From positions 106,716,313 through 106,780,312 of the forward strand of contig NC_089225.1 in assembly GCF_963924675.1 (NCBI RefSeq): 64,000 nt of DNA, given 5' to 3'. Positions 25,641-40,287 of this stretch are shown piece by piece. Within the stretch, counting starts at the first letter, position 1; each line of letters starts with the position of its first letter. The translations under genes and the position numbers were made by a program. Under the pieces are notes generated by a model. The model was not told the DNA's origin, ran no database searches, and was given only the letters and a program-made list of their open reading frames with translations. The DNA comes from Phocoena phocoena (taxonomy: Eukaryota; Chordata; Mammalia; Artiodactyla; Phocoenidae).

Positions 25641-26297
25641 AACACCAGTTCATAGAGCCCTTGCCTGTAGTGTCAATTCTTAGGTCTCTCTCTCTCCTGC
25701 CCCAAAAAAGACCCCCAAAGGCCTGGGCCCAGAGAACCGCAGGGATGGCTGGACTCCAGCCTCATCTTCCTGCTCTGTAGGGTCCCACTGGGGCTGGGAG
25801 CCCTGCCACCTCTCTGCTCCTCTCCCTGTGCCGTGGCTTCACTGTGCCCAGGGGCGTGGCCCAGGTGGGACCCTTTGTCAGTGACACTTGAGTCCTAACC
25901 TTCTAGTGAAGGCAATCTACTCTGTCAGACAGTTAAATACGAGGGTCCTCTGATAACTGTTCCCCTGACGGTTGAACTGGCAACGAAGGGCACAGCACTG
26001 ACCGCTGGCAGCCCTGACCCGCTGTTTCCCCCAGTCAGTGGGGAGAGAGCAGGGGAGGAAAGCACCCTTCCTCCTTAGAGTTCAAATCTGTGTATTGGGA
26101 GTCTGGGACCGCTAGTCCTTCCTAAACTGGCACTCCCCAGTTCAGGACTTGTTGATAAAAACTGGTTTAAAAAGCCCAGGCCCAGGTAGGGCCTCCTATG
26201 TCCCGCGGTAATCTAAATCTTGAGAGTCCACACTCAGGTCCACCTGTGTGGTGGGTTGGCAGGTCTGATTCATCCTGGATGAAACTAGCATCATTTT
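25641..26297. other. Intergenic sequence, no gene seen
   Basis: No recognised gene or repeat. Confidence 0.5.
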
Positions 26298-26600
26298 TTT
26301 TTTAATTTTTATTTATTTTATTTATTTATTTTTGGCTGCATTGGGTCTTCGTTGCTGTGTGCGGGCTTCCTCTAGTTGCGGCGAGCAGGGGCTACTCCGC
26401 GGTGTGGTTCGTCAGCTTATTGAAGTGACTTCTCTTGTTGTAGAGCACGGACTGTAAGTGTGCAGGCTTCAGTAGTTGTGGGGCGGGTGCATGGGCTTAG
26501 TTGCTCTGCGGCATGTGGCATCTTCCTGGACCAGGGCTCAAACCCGTGTCCCCTGCCTTGGCAGGCGGATTCTTAAGCACTGCGCCACGAGGGAAGTCCT
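26298..26600 (-). mobile_element. CHR-type SINE, long form, inverse
   Basis: Reads as the complement of the SINE, ending gagggaagtcc. Flanks gaaactagcatcatttt and gaaactaacatcatttt are a 17-bp duplication with one mismatch. Confidence 0.93.
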
Positions 26601-26639
26601 GAAACTAACATCATTTTAAAATGCAGGGACCCAGGGAAT

Positions 26640-26945
26640 GGGTCACACAGCCAAGGCAGGAAAACGGGTTTGAGCCCTGATCCGGGATGATCCCACATGC
26701 TGCAGAGCAACTAAGCCCATGCAACACATCTACTGAGCCTGCGCTCTAGAGCCCGCGAGCCACAGCTACTGAGCCCGCGAGCCACAACTACTGAGGCCTG
26801 CGCACTTACAGTCCATGCTCCGCCACTGCAACGAGAAGCCCGCGCACCGCACCGAGGAGTAGCCCCACTTGCTGCAACTAGAGAAAGCTTGCACACAGCA
26901 ACGAAGACCCAACGCAGCCAAAAATTAATTAATTAATTTTTAAAA
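26640..26945 (+). mobile_element. CHR-type SINE, 5'-truncated
   Basis: Starts inside the tRNA-like part (acgggtttgagccctgatcc) and ends in an (AATT)n-like tail. Confidence 0.85.
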
Positions 26946-27548
26946 ACCCCACAGTGACAGTGACCCAGTGGTCTAGAGGAAGGCACCCAATAAATTCCTG
27001 ACTCTGACTGCTCAGATTCACTGAGGAAAGGGAAGTGGGCTGGAATGTTCTCATCAACACTGTCCACATGGAGGGTGAGCTGGGTCTCTTTGGGCCAAGG
27101 CTGAAAAACCAGAATGGAGAAAGAAAGAGTCCCCCCAACACCGTCCAACCTGCTTCTGCAAAGCTGCTGGGGGCTTCTGCCTTCACCTAGTCCTCCCGAG
27201 GCTACCTGGCCTGGGGCTTCTGGAGCCTTTAGCAGGATTCCAGCTCCGAGTTTTCTGATTGACAGCTTGCTTTTCAGAGTCTTTAATCTTTATATTTTTC
27301 AAAACCATTTTAAGCAACCTGGTAAAGTCCATTTAAAAAAAATAATAATAAATGGAAAAATTTTCCCCACCATTGAGTTCCCAGTCACTGCGGCTGTCCT
27401 GGGTACCTCCGTCCTCCCTCCCCCAGGCTCTCTTTGCTCACCTCATGTGCTAGGCAGATAAGGAGTTTTAATGATTTTTGTTTTGTTTTGTTTTCCTGAA
27501 GATCTTTCCTGGCACTTTGACAGACCTCTGGTGCCCTGTGAGATAACA

Positions 27549-27589
<41 letters not shown>

Positions 27590-28918
27590 CTGTAGGAGTA
27601 TCTCTTGTTCAAATATTTGGTCTTCGACCCTGGTTCCTGGGACTGAGCTTCTAGATCCCTTGGAATTTCCTGGATGATGGGAGTTTCTTTTGTTCTAATG
27701 AGGCCACTCTGGGTGGGCTTGTGGATGGGAGCTGGTCACCAGAAAGACCAGCCATGATTAGAAGCTTGGAATATTCAGCCCCATCCCCCATTCTCCAGAG
27801 AGGGCAGACGGGCTGGAAATGGAGTTAGTAATTGATTTTGCCTGCATGAGGAGGCCTTCCCCAAACCCCAAACAGTATGGCATTTGGAGAGTTTCCCGGT
27901 TGGTAAACACAAGTGTGGGGAGAGTGGTGCTCCCGGAGAGGGCACGGAAGCTCCACACCCCTCCACGCACACTTCGCCCCATACATCTCCTCCAGCTGGG
28001 TGTTCATCTGTATCCTTTATCATATCCCTTTGTCATAAACTGGTAAACTGTTTTCCTGAGCTCTGTGGGCCACTCAAGCAAATTAATCAAACCTGAGGAG
28101 GGGGTCATGGGAGCCCCCTGTTTACAGCTCATCAGTCAGAAGCACAGGTAATAACCTGGACTTGGGATCAGCATGGGGGAAGCAGGGGGGTCATCTTGTG
28201 GGACAGCACCCTTAACCTGTGAGACTTTACCCTTTCTCCAGGTGGATAGTGTCAGAACTGAGTAAAATCGTAGAATACAGAATTGTCTGGGGGGGGGAAC
28301 CCACACATTTGGTGGCCAGAAGTGGCGGTGAAGTGTTCTGTGTGAGGTGTAAAGGAGAAACAGAGGCAGGAAAGACTGAGTTTCTCAAATGCATACCCAG
28401 AGAAGGCTGGAACTGAGGGGACCCCCCTAAGCATCTCCTGCAGCCCCATCAGTGTATAACAGCTCAGGACTCTGGCTCCCAGATCACCCAGACAGCAGCC
28501 AGGCCTCCCTCCTAGGATGCAGCCACCTAGAACCAGCCTCTCTGTTCCTCACTGCCATTCAAACTTTCCAGGCGCAGTGAGCATCCGGGCCCCCTGCTTC
28601 TTAAATGCCCTGAGGGCCCAAAAATCCATTTTACTTGGAGGCTTGGGCACAATGATCCATCCCTGGGATAAAGGGATTTGTCCTTTTGACACCAAAGATA
28701 TAGAAAATGATAGCGAAACTAGTCACTGCCAGTGTTACACTGGCGCCCACAGCAACTTCCCTGTGTTGGAAGATTTCCAAAGAATTGGGGGCAGAGGCCC
28801 TTGGTCACGACAAGAAGAGGTAGGGCGCAGGGGTGCTGTGACATCCTCCAGGGAAGGGCAGCTTTTCCCTTGGCCATCGGAGGCCCCGGCCCAGAGGGGC
28901 AAGAGAGCCGGACCGGAC
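26946..28918. other. Sequence upstream of the C2orf72-like exon
   Basis: Contains an (AT)n microsatellite at 27550-27587. A frame open from 28517 leads in phase into the paralogue's ATG but resembles nothing before it. Confidence 0.5.
27550..27587. repeat. (AT)n microsatellite
   Basis: About 18 uninterrupted AT units. Confidence 0.97.
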
Positions 28919-29739
28919 ATGGAGCCCGGGGCCCAGCCCTCCAGGGCCCCGGGGGACGGGAAGGCCGAGCCGCAGCAACAGGCCCTCGCTCAGTCCATCG
29001 AGGGCCACGGCCAGGTAGTGCTGCTGGGCGAGCTCTGGAAGCAGGATGAGTGCTGTGTGACGCTGCAGAACATTCTGGAGCAGGGCCCGACTGATCAGCC
29101 CTCTCGGCCCTCATCCATCCGAGCCACGAGCGGCCACAGCAGCTCCAGCATCTGAGCGAGGCGGAGGCTCAAGCGCTCCGGAGACAGCTCGCGGAGGTGC
29201 GCCGATTGCCCGGCCGCCAAGTCCAAGCGCTGCACGCAGAAGCAGCCCTGCGACCGGCGCAAGGCTGGGGACTCGCAAGAGCGCAAGCGTGAGGCGGCTC
29301 GGGCTGCGGCTCCGGCTCCGGGCTGGCGGGAGACGCGGCGTCGGGCTGCCAAGACCCTAGGCAGCCGCCGGCGGCGCCCTCGCCCCGCGCGCGCGGCTGC
29401 TACTGGTGTCGCGCCGCGCGTCCGCGCTGCGCTCTCAGCTGCCGCGGCTGCAGCTGCTCCTGCAGCAGGTGCGCGACCAGGGCCGCCGCCCGCCCGCCGC
29501 GCTCGTCGGGATCGTCGTGCAGCCCCGGCGCGACGAGGCAGCCGAGGCGCCCCGCCGCATGGAGACCCTGCTCTGCAGCGCCTTTGCCCCGCACAGCGCC
29601 TCCATGGAGGTGCACACGGCCGTGTTCTGCCCCAGCCGCCCCGAGGGCACCCTGGACCTCCAGCTGGCCGCCAGCGGAGCGCACAAGGGCGCGTCGCCGG
29701 GCTGCGTCCCCCTAGTGGGTCGGGAGACCCAGACGGATG
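28919..29739 (+). pseudogene. C2orf72-like paralogue, exon 1; frameshifted copy or undescribed gene
   Basis: Three separate blocks match C2orf72 exon 1. (1) From ATG 28919 (good Kozak, gacATGg), residues 1-44 align with C2orf72 without a gap and 18 are identical, including AEP at 16-18, QAL at 21-23 and GQVVLLGELW at 31-40. (2) From about 29394, in another frame, RLLLVSRRASAL and then VRDQGRRPPAALVGIVVQ match [11 protein letters not shown] and [18 protein letters not shown]. (3) METLLCSAF and VHTAVFCPSRPEGTLDLQLA match EALLRTVF and [20 protein letters not shown]. The exon ends with a donor (gatg|gtgagg) in phase 1, as in C2orf72. The frame is lost near 29080-29085 in a GGGCCC run; one extra base there explains the change, because the shifted frame continues ARLISPLG, resembling [12 protein letters not shown] at 29358-29360 then interrupts the Ala/Arg/Pro-rich linker, which at roughly 105 codons is longer than the roughly 40 in C2orf72. 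Seen in sequence: homology and breaks. Inferred: an old local duplicate, now a pseudogene. A sequencing error, or a real gene that splices round the breaks, is possible. Confidence 0.75.
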
Positions 29740-29800
29740 GTGAGGGGCCCGAGGGCGGGGGCCCGGAACGCCAGGTTGCCACGGGCGTCCCCGGGTGGGA
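29150..29800. promoter_or_regulatory. CpG island over the C2orf72-like exon
   Basis: Dense CpG content, in strong contrast to the AT-rich flanks. Methylated, unused sequence loses CpG over time, so the retained density suggests the locus is or recently was unmethylated in the germ line. It sits over the coding body and donor rather than upstream of the ATG. Confidence 0.65.
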
Positions 29801-31661
29801 AACTAATACAGAGGGAGTTCCCTGACCTTGCTGGTCCCAAGTAGTAGACAAATCCCCCGTGTCACAGTCCCTCTCCTAACGCCTCCACGTAACTCCGTTT
29901 TGGGTAAATATGAACTAGATTTCTTGCCCCAGGTGTCTCGCTGGGGTAATCTCGGGTCAAAAATGTTCGAATTCACTTCATGTGTAGTTAAACCGCCCAC
30001 CAATCCACCCGACTCCCTTCCGCCTTGCCCACTGCTCCCAAACAAGCTTTTCTAAGGTCCAGATTCGGGAGTTTGTAGTTCCCAGCCCCGGCCCCTCCTC
30101 TCCACGTCCACTACACCTTGCTTGGTTCCCTAGTCTTCTCCTCCAAGGAATCGCAACTACCATAAAAAACATGCCTATGGTGAGCCAGGCACTGTCCTAA
30201 GGGCTTTTCACCACTAATCCTCACAACCCTCTAAGGAAGGCGCTGTGTTGGAGTAGCCCCGGTCCCCCGCGCGCCTCGCCCCCAATGCAGGATTCTTAGC
30301 CACAGCCCTTGAAACCCTTCCTATCGAGGAATCCAGGCCTGTGGCCCCAGCGGGTTAATCTGTGGGTCTGAGGGCCCTGGGCCACCGGCCAGCTCCTAAA
30401 TGAGCACCAAGTGCCTCTGCTGCTCAGAGCCCTTCCAGGGGCAACAGTTGGGAAGAAGGAAGTGCTCTGGGCTCCGTAGTCCACAGCCCGCTCCCGGGAG
30501 GCTCTGACACCCTTCTGCTGGTGACCAGAGCACGTTGTCTCCTCCGCCGATTAGCTGCCCTTCTGACATGTGGGGGTGAAGGGTCAGTTGCTGTCTGCGG
30601 TGCCATCCAGATCTAAGATGCTAGCTTCAGGACAAACGGTGACTACTTGTTCTGGGTGCCCAAGATGCACCCAGAGGGCGAGGACTACCAGGGACCCTCT
30701 GGTCAGGCCCGCATCCTGACTACCTAACTTTGAGTCCTTTAGACTCATTCTTCTCGCTCTCCTAAATAGTCCACAAGGTCTTCCCATGGCTGGCTTTCCT
30801 GCTTCAGAAAGCCCCTTGCCTGGGGGCTGTTCCAACCATGATCCTCAGGCTAAATCCAGAAAATCCCAGGCCATCTTTGCAAACAAGCCGTTCGTGATGC
30901 AGCTCCAAGGTGCCTTGTCCCCCCTCGGCCACACGCAGCCTGCCTTCAACGATTCCCCGCGTTCCTTGGCCTCCCACCGTCACCTTCAAGCAGATTGCAT
31001 TGAGCCCCTTCTCTAGACTTTGGCCCTAGAGAAGACGAGGATAGAAATCATTCTAACCCCATGTAGGTTGTGATCTGGGGCCCAGAGAGGGAGAGATTGC
31101 TTCCAGTTGGGGACCTACAGAAAGGCTTTTTATGAGGAGATGGGTCCACTTGAGGTGAATCTTGATGATGGGAAGTGTTCTGACAGAGAGGGAGAGGGGC
31201 TTGATGGAGGGGAAAGGGCTTCCACAAATGCAGGAAAGTGAGGCGTGTCACGGCAGCAGCAAGGTGGCCGATAAGCCTGGGACAGTGCGCCGTGACTGTG
31301 TTATAGAGGTGTCAGACTTCCGGGCTTGAAACGTGTGCTCAAGCCAGAAGGCAGAGGGGAAGATATTTCAGCTAAAACTATTGCAGCGCCATTCTTCCTC
31401 ATCCTTCTGGGACAACCTCTCACTCCACAAGTGCCGTCTCTCTGCTTCTTGGGATCACGCTTGCTATCTTCTCCACTGTCATGGAAAAACTCCCCACTCC
31501 GCCTGAAGCCTGACCCTCTGTGTTTCCTTCATCGCTCTCCTGGGAAACAAGGATTTGTTACTGTGTCCTGTTTGGCTCCTTGGTGTGAAATGGAATGTTT
31601 CTTTCATTGCTACCAGGAAATCCTACCCATATATGTGTGCCCCTCTCTAATTCATTTAAAC
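29740..31661. other. Sequence between the C2orf72-like exon and SPATA3
   Basis: Begins with the paralogue's inferred intron (gtgagg). I could not place a second exon with confidence. Confidence 0.5.
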
Positions 31662-31683
31662 CAGTGGTTCTCAACCTGGGGCA

Positions 31684-31774
<91 letters not shown>

Positions 31775-31972
31775 GAACACAACATCCTGGGGACATTTAG
31801 CAATGTCAGTAGACATTTTGGGTTGTTGCAACTTCGGGGGAGGGATAGTTGCTACTGTCATCTAGTGGGGAGAGGCCAGGGATGCTACTAAACCAATTCC
31901 AGTGAAGGACGGCCTCACAAGAAAGAATTATCTGACCCAAAATGTCAATAGGGCTGAGGTTGAGAAACCCTG
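31662..31972 (+). mobile_element. MER5A-type hAT-Charlie transposon containing a microsatellite
   Basis: Ends cagtggttctcaacctgggg and ggttgagaaaccctg are near-complementary. Flanks atttaaac and gtttaaac fit an 8-bp hAT duplication with one mismatch. The interior gggacatttagcaatgtcag and catctagtggggagaggcca is typical. Confidence 0.88.
31687..31773. repeat. Compound microsatellite (TC)n(AC)n
   Basis: About 25 TC units then about 18 AC units, located inside the MER5A element. Confidence 0.97.
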
Positions 31973-31980
31973 GTTTAAAC

Positions 31981-33628
31981 GAGGTTGTGGCCCTCGGTCA
32001 ACCTGGTGTGGCCATTGGTGCCTGAAAATCGAATTTTGCAGACATAAATGCCTTAGGAGTTCCTGACCTGTCTGCTAAATCTGGACAGTGTTCCTGACTG
32101 AGGTTTCCAGTCTCTCTGATTCAAAACTGAATCCCCCGCCGAGGGATCCATTGCTCTCAACTTCAGGGAATTACCACCTTCTTGTAGACTCACTTGTTCC
32201 GTGAACATCCACACGCCAAGGGTCAACCAAATTCAATCCACCTTCTTTGATCTGAGCTTCCTTTCCTTTCTAATCCTTCATGCCTTTGTTTTCTTCAGTC
32301 CTATCAAGGGGTTTTAAAATTCATCAATTTTAAGGCCTGTATCATTATCTGACTCCCTATTGCCTTCTGGAGTCATGAAATGAAAGAGCCCCGAATGGGA
32401 CTTTAGCTGCCTCCAACCAGCTGTGTGACCTTGGGAAGGTAATTTAACTTCTCTGAACCTCAGTTTCTCTTCTGCAAAAAAGAATCATTAAGGTCTTTTC
32501 AGGCTCTATAATCCTTAAAATACGTCCTGTCCATTTTATGTCTCATGTCAGGTCTGGCCTTATGTGAGGGCTCCTCCTAGGTAGGTCTGCCCTAAACCGT
32601 ATGCTGGGGCAAGCGTATGAGTCCCCAGATTCCAGGGGTTCAGTCGAAACCTCACCCACCTAGTGGTGCATTAATGGTGGAGGCGGAGTCTCCTAACGTG
32701 AACACGTTCTACATTGCAGTCAAAGTGTGAAGTTTAAGGTTGTCTGTTTAAAGTGCTCTTTCCTAAAACGAAAATTACATTGTTAACTTCGAGGAAGAGT
32801 CACAGTCTCCTAATTGGCAGGACAAGTTGGGAGTTTGAGAGGTGGTCTGCCAGCTGTCAGTGTAGTGAGTTTCAGAAGTTTAGTTTTCCAAACAGCTGTT
32901 GTGTTTCTAGGGGAAATTCTTTTGCCAATTGCGATGGTTCTTATCAAAGTTGGGGAAACCCCCCCAGCCCTTTCCCATAGCGGGGAGGGCCGGCTTTGGG
33001 AGAAGGGGGAAGCCGCTCCGTATAGGATAATCTGGGGTGGGGGAGACAACTGACATAGCAGAAGGCTGCGGGCCTTCCACGGACCCCCAGATCTTTAGTT
33101 ACCTAAAACTCACAAAATGCATGGTGAAGTTGTTTGTTCGTCCGTTTGTTTGCTTTGGGGGTGTATGTGAAAACCAGTGACAGAGCAAGCATCACAGCCA
33201 GGGTGTGTTAAAGAGGAACAGCACACAGGGACTCAGGAACACACCAGCAAGCAGATGCCTGAAGGAGGCGCTCGGGGGACAGAATCGTGGGCGTCCAAGT
33301 TTCCACGGGCCCCGAGGCCAGCGTTCGCCAGGTGCCCAGGTCCGTGAGGGGCGCGGCAGCTGCTCTCCACCCATCCGCAGGAGCCGAGGAGGAGGGAGGA
33401 CAGCAGGCTGTTGTCGGCAGAGAAGACTGTCCCCAGCACCCTGCCGTGGGAGCCACCCTGGCTTTTGTGACCTCACAGGAGGGGTGTGGGTGACCCTTTC
33501 CTGTGGGCCCTGGGCTCGGACGGATGCCAGAGCCTCCCCGCAGGGCAGGGGCACACAGCCCCTCGGGGAGGGAGTCAGGAGATTAGGCAGATCCACGTAG
33601 GTGCACGTTTAGGTGAGGAGGACCCACC
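31981..33628. other. Upstream region of SPATA3
   Basis: Mostly unique. GC rises from 33.2 kb, and the likely SPATA3 promoter/5' UTR lies just upstream of 33629, but I can identify no start site or TATA box. Overlapping open frames on both strands at 33.2-33.6 kb look compositional. Confidence 0.45.
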
Positions 33629-33905
33629 ATGAAGAAGGGCAAGGGGCAGAAGTCGAAGGCCAGGCGCCGAGGCTCCGCCTCCCAGCACGCCAGCTCCGAA
33701 GGCACCGGATCCAGCCCGCAGCCGCCCAGCCCCCCGCCCACCCCGCCACCGCCCAGCTCTGGAGTCACCTCACAGCCCAGCAGTGAATCCATCCCCCCGC
33801 AGCCCGTGCCCCAGGCTCTCCCAGCTCCCGAAGTCAGCCGCTGGGCTCAGGGCGTCGTGTCTCCAGACACTGGCACAAAAGCATCCCCTCGATCCAGCAA
33901 AACAG
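33629..33905 (+). CDS. SPATA3: SPATA3, coding exon 1 (start codon, Lys/Arg N-terminus, Pro/Ser/Gln-rich region)
   Basis: First coding exon of spermatogenesis-associated protein 3, a small testis-expressed protein with no established biochemical activity. The ATG has a good Kozak context (ccaccATGa). The N-terminus MKKGKGQKSKARRRG is basic, followed by SQHASSEG and a Pro/Ser-rich stretch. In the human protein, as I remember it, this part is a run of QQPSPESTP repeats; here the repeat is degraded to short P/S/T/Q runs. The exon then reaches the conserved block QALPAPE (about residues 66-72). It ends in phase 1 at a consensus donor (aaaacag|gtggg). Joined to the exons at 35398 and 37599 it gives 186 residues, against about 192 in human. 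The only clear neighbours are the C2orf72-like exon 4 kb upstream and C2orf72 25 kb downstream, both on the same strand. Upstream untranslated exons are possible but not identified. Confidence 0.9.
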
Positions 33906-37598
<3,693 letters not shown>

Positions 37599-37704
37599 AA
37601 AACCTGCAAGTAAACATTCCACTCATCATAATTTGCATGTTCCGAACCCTTGGGACTGTTGCTGTGGTTCTGGGAGCCCTGGGAGCTGCCTACTACATCA
37701 CTGA
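37599..37704 (+). CDS. SPATA3: SPATA3, coding exon 3 (Cys/Gly-rich C-terminus and stop)
   Basis: Last coding exon of SPATA3. A strong acceptor (ctgctttgctttgcag) precedes it. The phase-2 junction AG|A continues as RKPASKHSTHHNLH, then PNPWDCCCGSGSPGSCLLHH and TGA at 37702-37704. The tail aligns with the human ending that I recall as CGCGSGGSRSCLLHH, which fixes both the exon and the frame. A consensus donor (cag|gtatgt at 37742/37743) follows 38 nt after the stop, so the 3' UTR is probably spliced to a further exon that I have not located. The +1 frame across the same exon is also open and encodes a hydrophobic tail; this is reported as a finding. Confidence 0.88.
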
Positions 37705-37742
37705 ATCCTTGTGAACAAGTCTCCAGGCCTGCGGCCCAGCAG

Positions 37743-40080
37743 GTATGTGGACCCCCTTCGTGCCCACGGCCCTTTGCAGAGTGATCCTGAAGCCCACTAA
37801 CTCACCATTCCTGCAGCCCAGGGCTGATGGAATGTCTGTCTCTTCTCTGAATGGAGGAGGTCTCTAGGGGTGGGCGAAACCCCCAGCCTCTCAGGGGAAT
37901 CTTGACAACTGAGTGACTTGTTTCTGGCCTCAGGGTCCACTGGCACATCTCTCTTAGGCAGCCCTGGACACTCGTGGACAATGCTAGACCCATTGTGGGA
38001 TCTTCAAAACAGAGTTTCCCACCTCTCCTCTGGCCTGGGGTTGGTTGCCCTAGTCGTGGACACCAGATAGGAGGAGATGGGAGAGGTGGGGGCAGAGGGT
38101 CCTATGCATCTCAGAGCCTTTCCTCCCAACTTTCTCCCTGCCTGTCACACCATTTCCAGCCCTACCTACCCTTTGTGAACTTCATGTTCCGTGGAGCCTT
38201 TCTCCCATCTTTGTTATTACTGTTTTCTCCAGCCTATTCCAGCCCATACTGCAGATGATTTTTATGTACATATGTGGCCTGTCTCCACGCTGTACTGCAA
38301 GATCCTTGAGGGCAGGGAGCATGCCTTCCACAACATCTTCAATCCTCCCCTGTCTCAGGCTGGGCTCCCTAGAAGCAGAGCCTGAGACAGGGATTTGGGT
38401 GCACAGGATTTAGTGGAGGAAAAAAAGTGAGGGAGGCAAGAGAGGGAGGGGAAGGAGTGGAGCAAGGACAAGGTCTCAGCTGAGGTCCACTTAGCCCAGT
38501 CCTGGGGAGCTCTGGAGGGTGAATTACAACCAGAGTTGGTCTCACCATGAGCCCAGAGGGTTGGCCTTTCATGCCCGTCTGTGAGTCAGTCATTGGCTAC
38601 AGGGTGAGGTGGGGAGTACATGTCTTTGTGAAAAAGCGGCTCCCATTTGGGTGAGGACAAGTCCCTGAGGAAGGAGACAGCTCTGAGCCTTTAGCAACCA
38701 ACATTCATAATTCACAGGAGCTGGGTGATGGATGTGTCAGCCCAGAAAGGGGATCTGGGCGGGTACCAAGAGCACCCCCAATTGTCCCCATTGTCAAGTC
38801 CACATGCGGTGAATGCCTAACAAGTGGTGATGGGGGTGGGGCAGGGGGTAATGGGAGCATTTCAATCCACCCCAGGCCTCCAGCAGCCACAGCAGGGCGT
38901 GTGGTGGGAATAGAGGCTCAAGGTAACTCAGAAGCCCAGCCCGGAAAATAAACTCCAGTGAGAGCTCATCATCTCCTCAAGGGCTCTGCTGCCTGGTCCT
39001 GGGACATTCATGAAAGAGCAGAGAAGCACCTTAAGCTTCACAAAATTCCACAGCAGTTGAAATCCTCAGTTTCCTCATCTGTACATAGGGAAGAGCTTGA
39101 GATCGTTGGGAGTATGAGACGAGTATGAGACAAGGTGCTTGGAGGGCAGAGAGCTGGCCAGCTGGGGGAGTCTTGTTGCTGTTATCATCATGGAGGTGGC
39201 GGTTGTTGGAAAGACGCTGGTTTTGGAGTTGGAGCCGTAGGTGCTAGCCTTGACTCTGCTGCCTGGTCGCTGGGTGTTCGGGGCCACGTTACTTGACTTC
39301 TGTGAGAGTCAGCAGCATCTCTAAAGTGGGGAGAATCACAGCTACCTCCAAGGTCAATGGTTGTGAGGATCAAGCTAGGGGATGCACAGCCCTGCAGGGC
39401 CTGGTCACGGGTTGGGTAGATGGTGGCGACTGGCAGTGTGAAGATGGCACCCAATCTCAAGCGTTTTGGCTTAGAGTCTCCTTCCAGCAGAGCCCACTGG
39501 TGTGAGCTTGGGTTCCAGAGGCAAGAAGCCTTGGGATCAGATCCCCCTTCAACACCCAGTATCTCTGGGGCCTGGGCAACTCCCTTAACTCCTGATGCCT
39601 CGTTTTCTTGTTAAATGGAGATAATAGTGCTGCAGCTCTCACTTGGGGTTGGGGGGAACTGGGTAAAAAAAATGCACGTGAGACACTTAGCATGGGGCCT
39701 GGCACAGAACAGGCGCTCAACATAGCAGCGACATCACCATCACTATGTTTTAACTCAGTATTTCCCGAACTTTACTGACCTTTGAAATCTGGAATATTAC
39801 TTTTTTTAATATATTTTTTGAAGTATTATTAACCTACAATACTGTGTGAGTTACATCGCACAACATAGTGATTCGATATTTCTATACATTACAAAATGAT
39901 CCCCACAAACACTAGTTTTATTAAAACTAGTAAACTAGAAGTCAAAATATAGTCAAGCTATGTTTTGGGATCGATCACTTATTTTCTTTAAATTAGCTTC
40001 CTTTTTAACTTAAATGCATTTCTTTTCAAACTGGCCATAAATGGAAAATCCTATCCTTTGCCATAAAGAAGACTACAATA
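37743..40080. other. Downstream of SPATA3; possible 3' UTR exon and poly(A) region
   Basis: Starts with a consensus donor (gtatgt). An AATAAA occurs in 'ggaaaataaactcc' near 38945 and might serve SPATA3, but this is not tied to an exon. An old inverse L1 3' piece lies near 39.8-39.95 kb. Confidence 0.4.
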
Positions 40081-40287
40081 GGGCTTCCCTGGTGGCGCAG
40101 TGGTTGGGAGTCCGCCTGCCGATGCGGGGGACGCGGGTTCGTGCCCCGGTCCGGGAGGATCCCACATGCCGCGGAGCGGCTGGGCCCGTGAGCCATGGCC
40201 GCTGAGCCTGCGCGTCTGGAGCCTGTGCTCCGCAACGGGAGAGGCCACAGACAGTGAGAGGCCCGCGTACCGCAAAAAAAAAAAAAA
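40081..40287 (+). mobile_element. CHR-type SINE, cetacean subfamily
   Basis: gggcttccctggtggcgcag head, near-consensus body, A14-type tail. Confidence 0.93.

Noticed and set aside
1..28500. GPR55 or ITM2C coding sequence expected upstream of SPATA3 in human
   Set aside because: No long GPCR-like frame or BRICHOS-type exon was seen; they probably lie outside the window.
28517..28918. In-frame upstream extension of the C2orf72-like copy (134 codons before the ATG)
   Set aside because: No similarity to C2orf72, ordinary non-coding composition, and the homology begins exactly at the Kozak ATG at 28919.
33205..33600. Possible second exon of the C2orf72-like copy (LSCGPWAR near 33498)
   Set aside because: A short resemblance to a C2orf72 motif recalled from memory only; no good splice sites, and open frames on several strands indicate composition effects.
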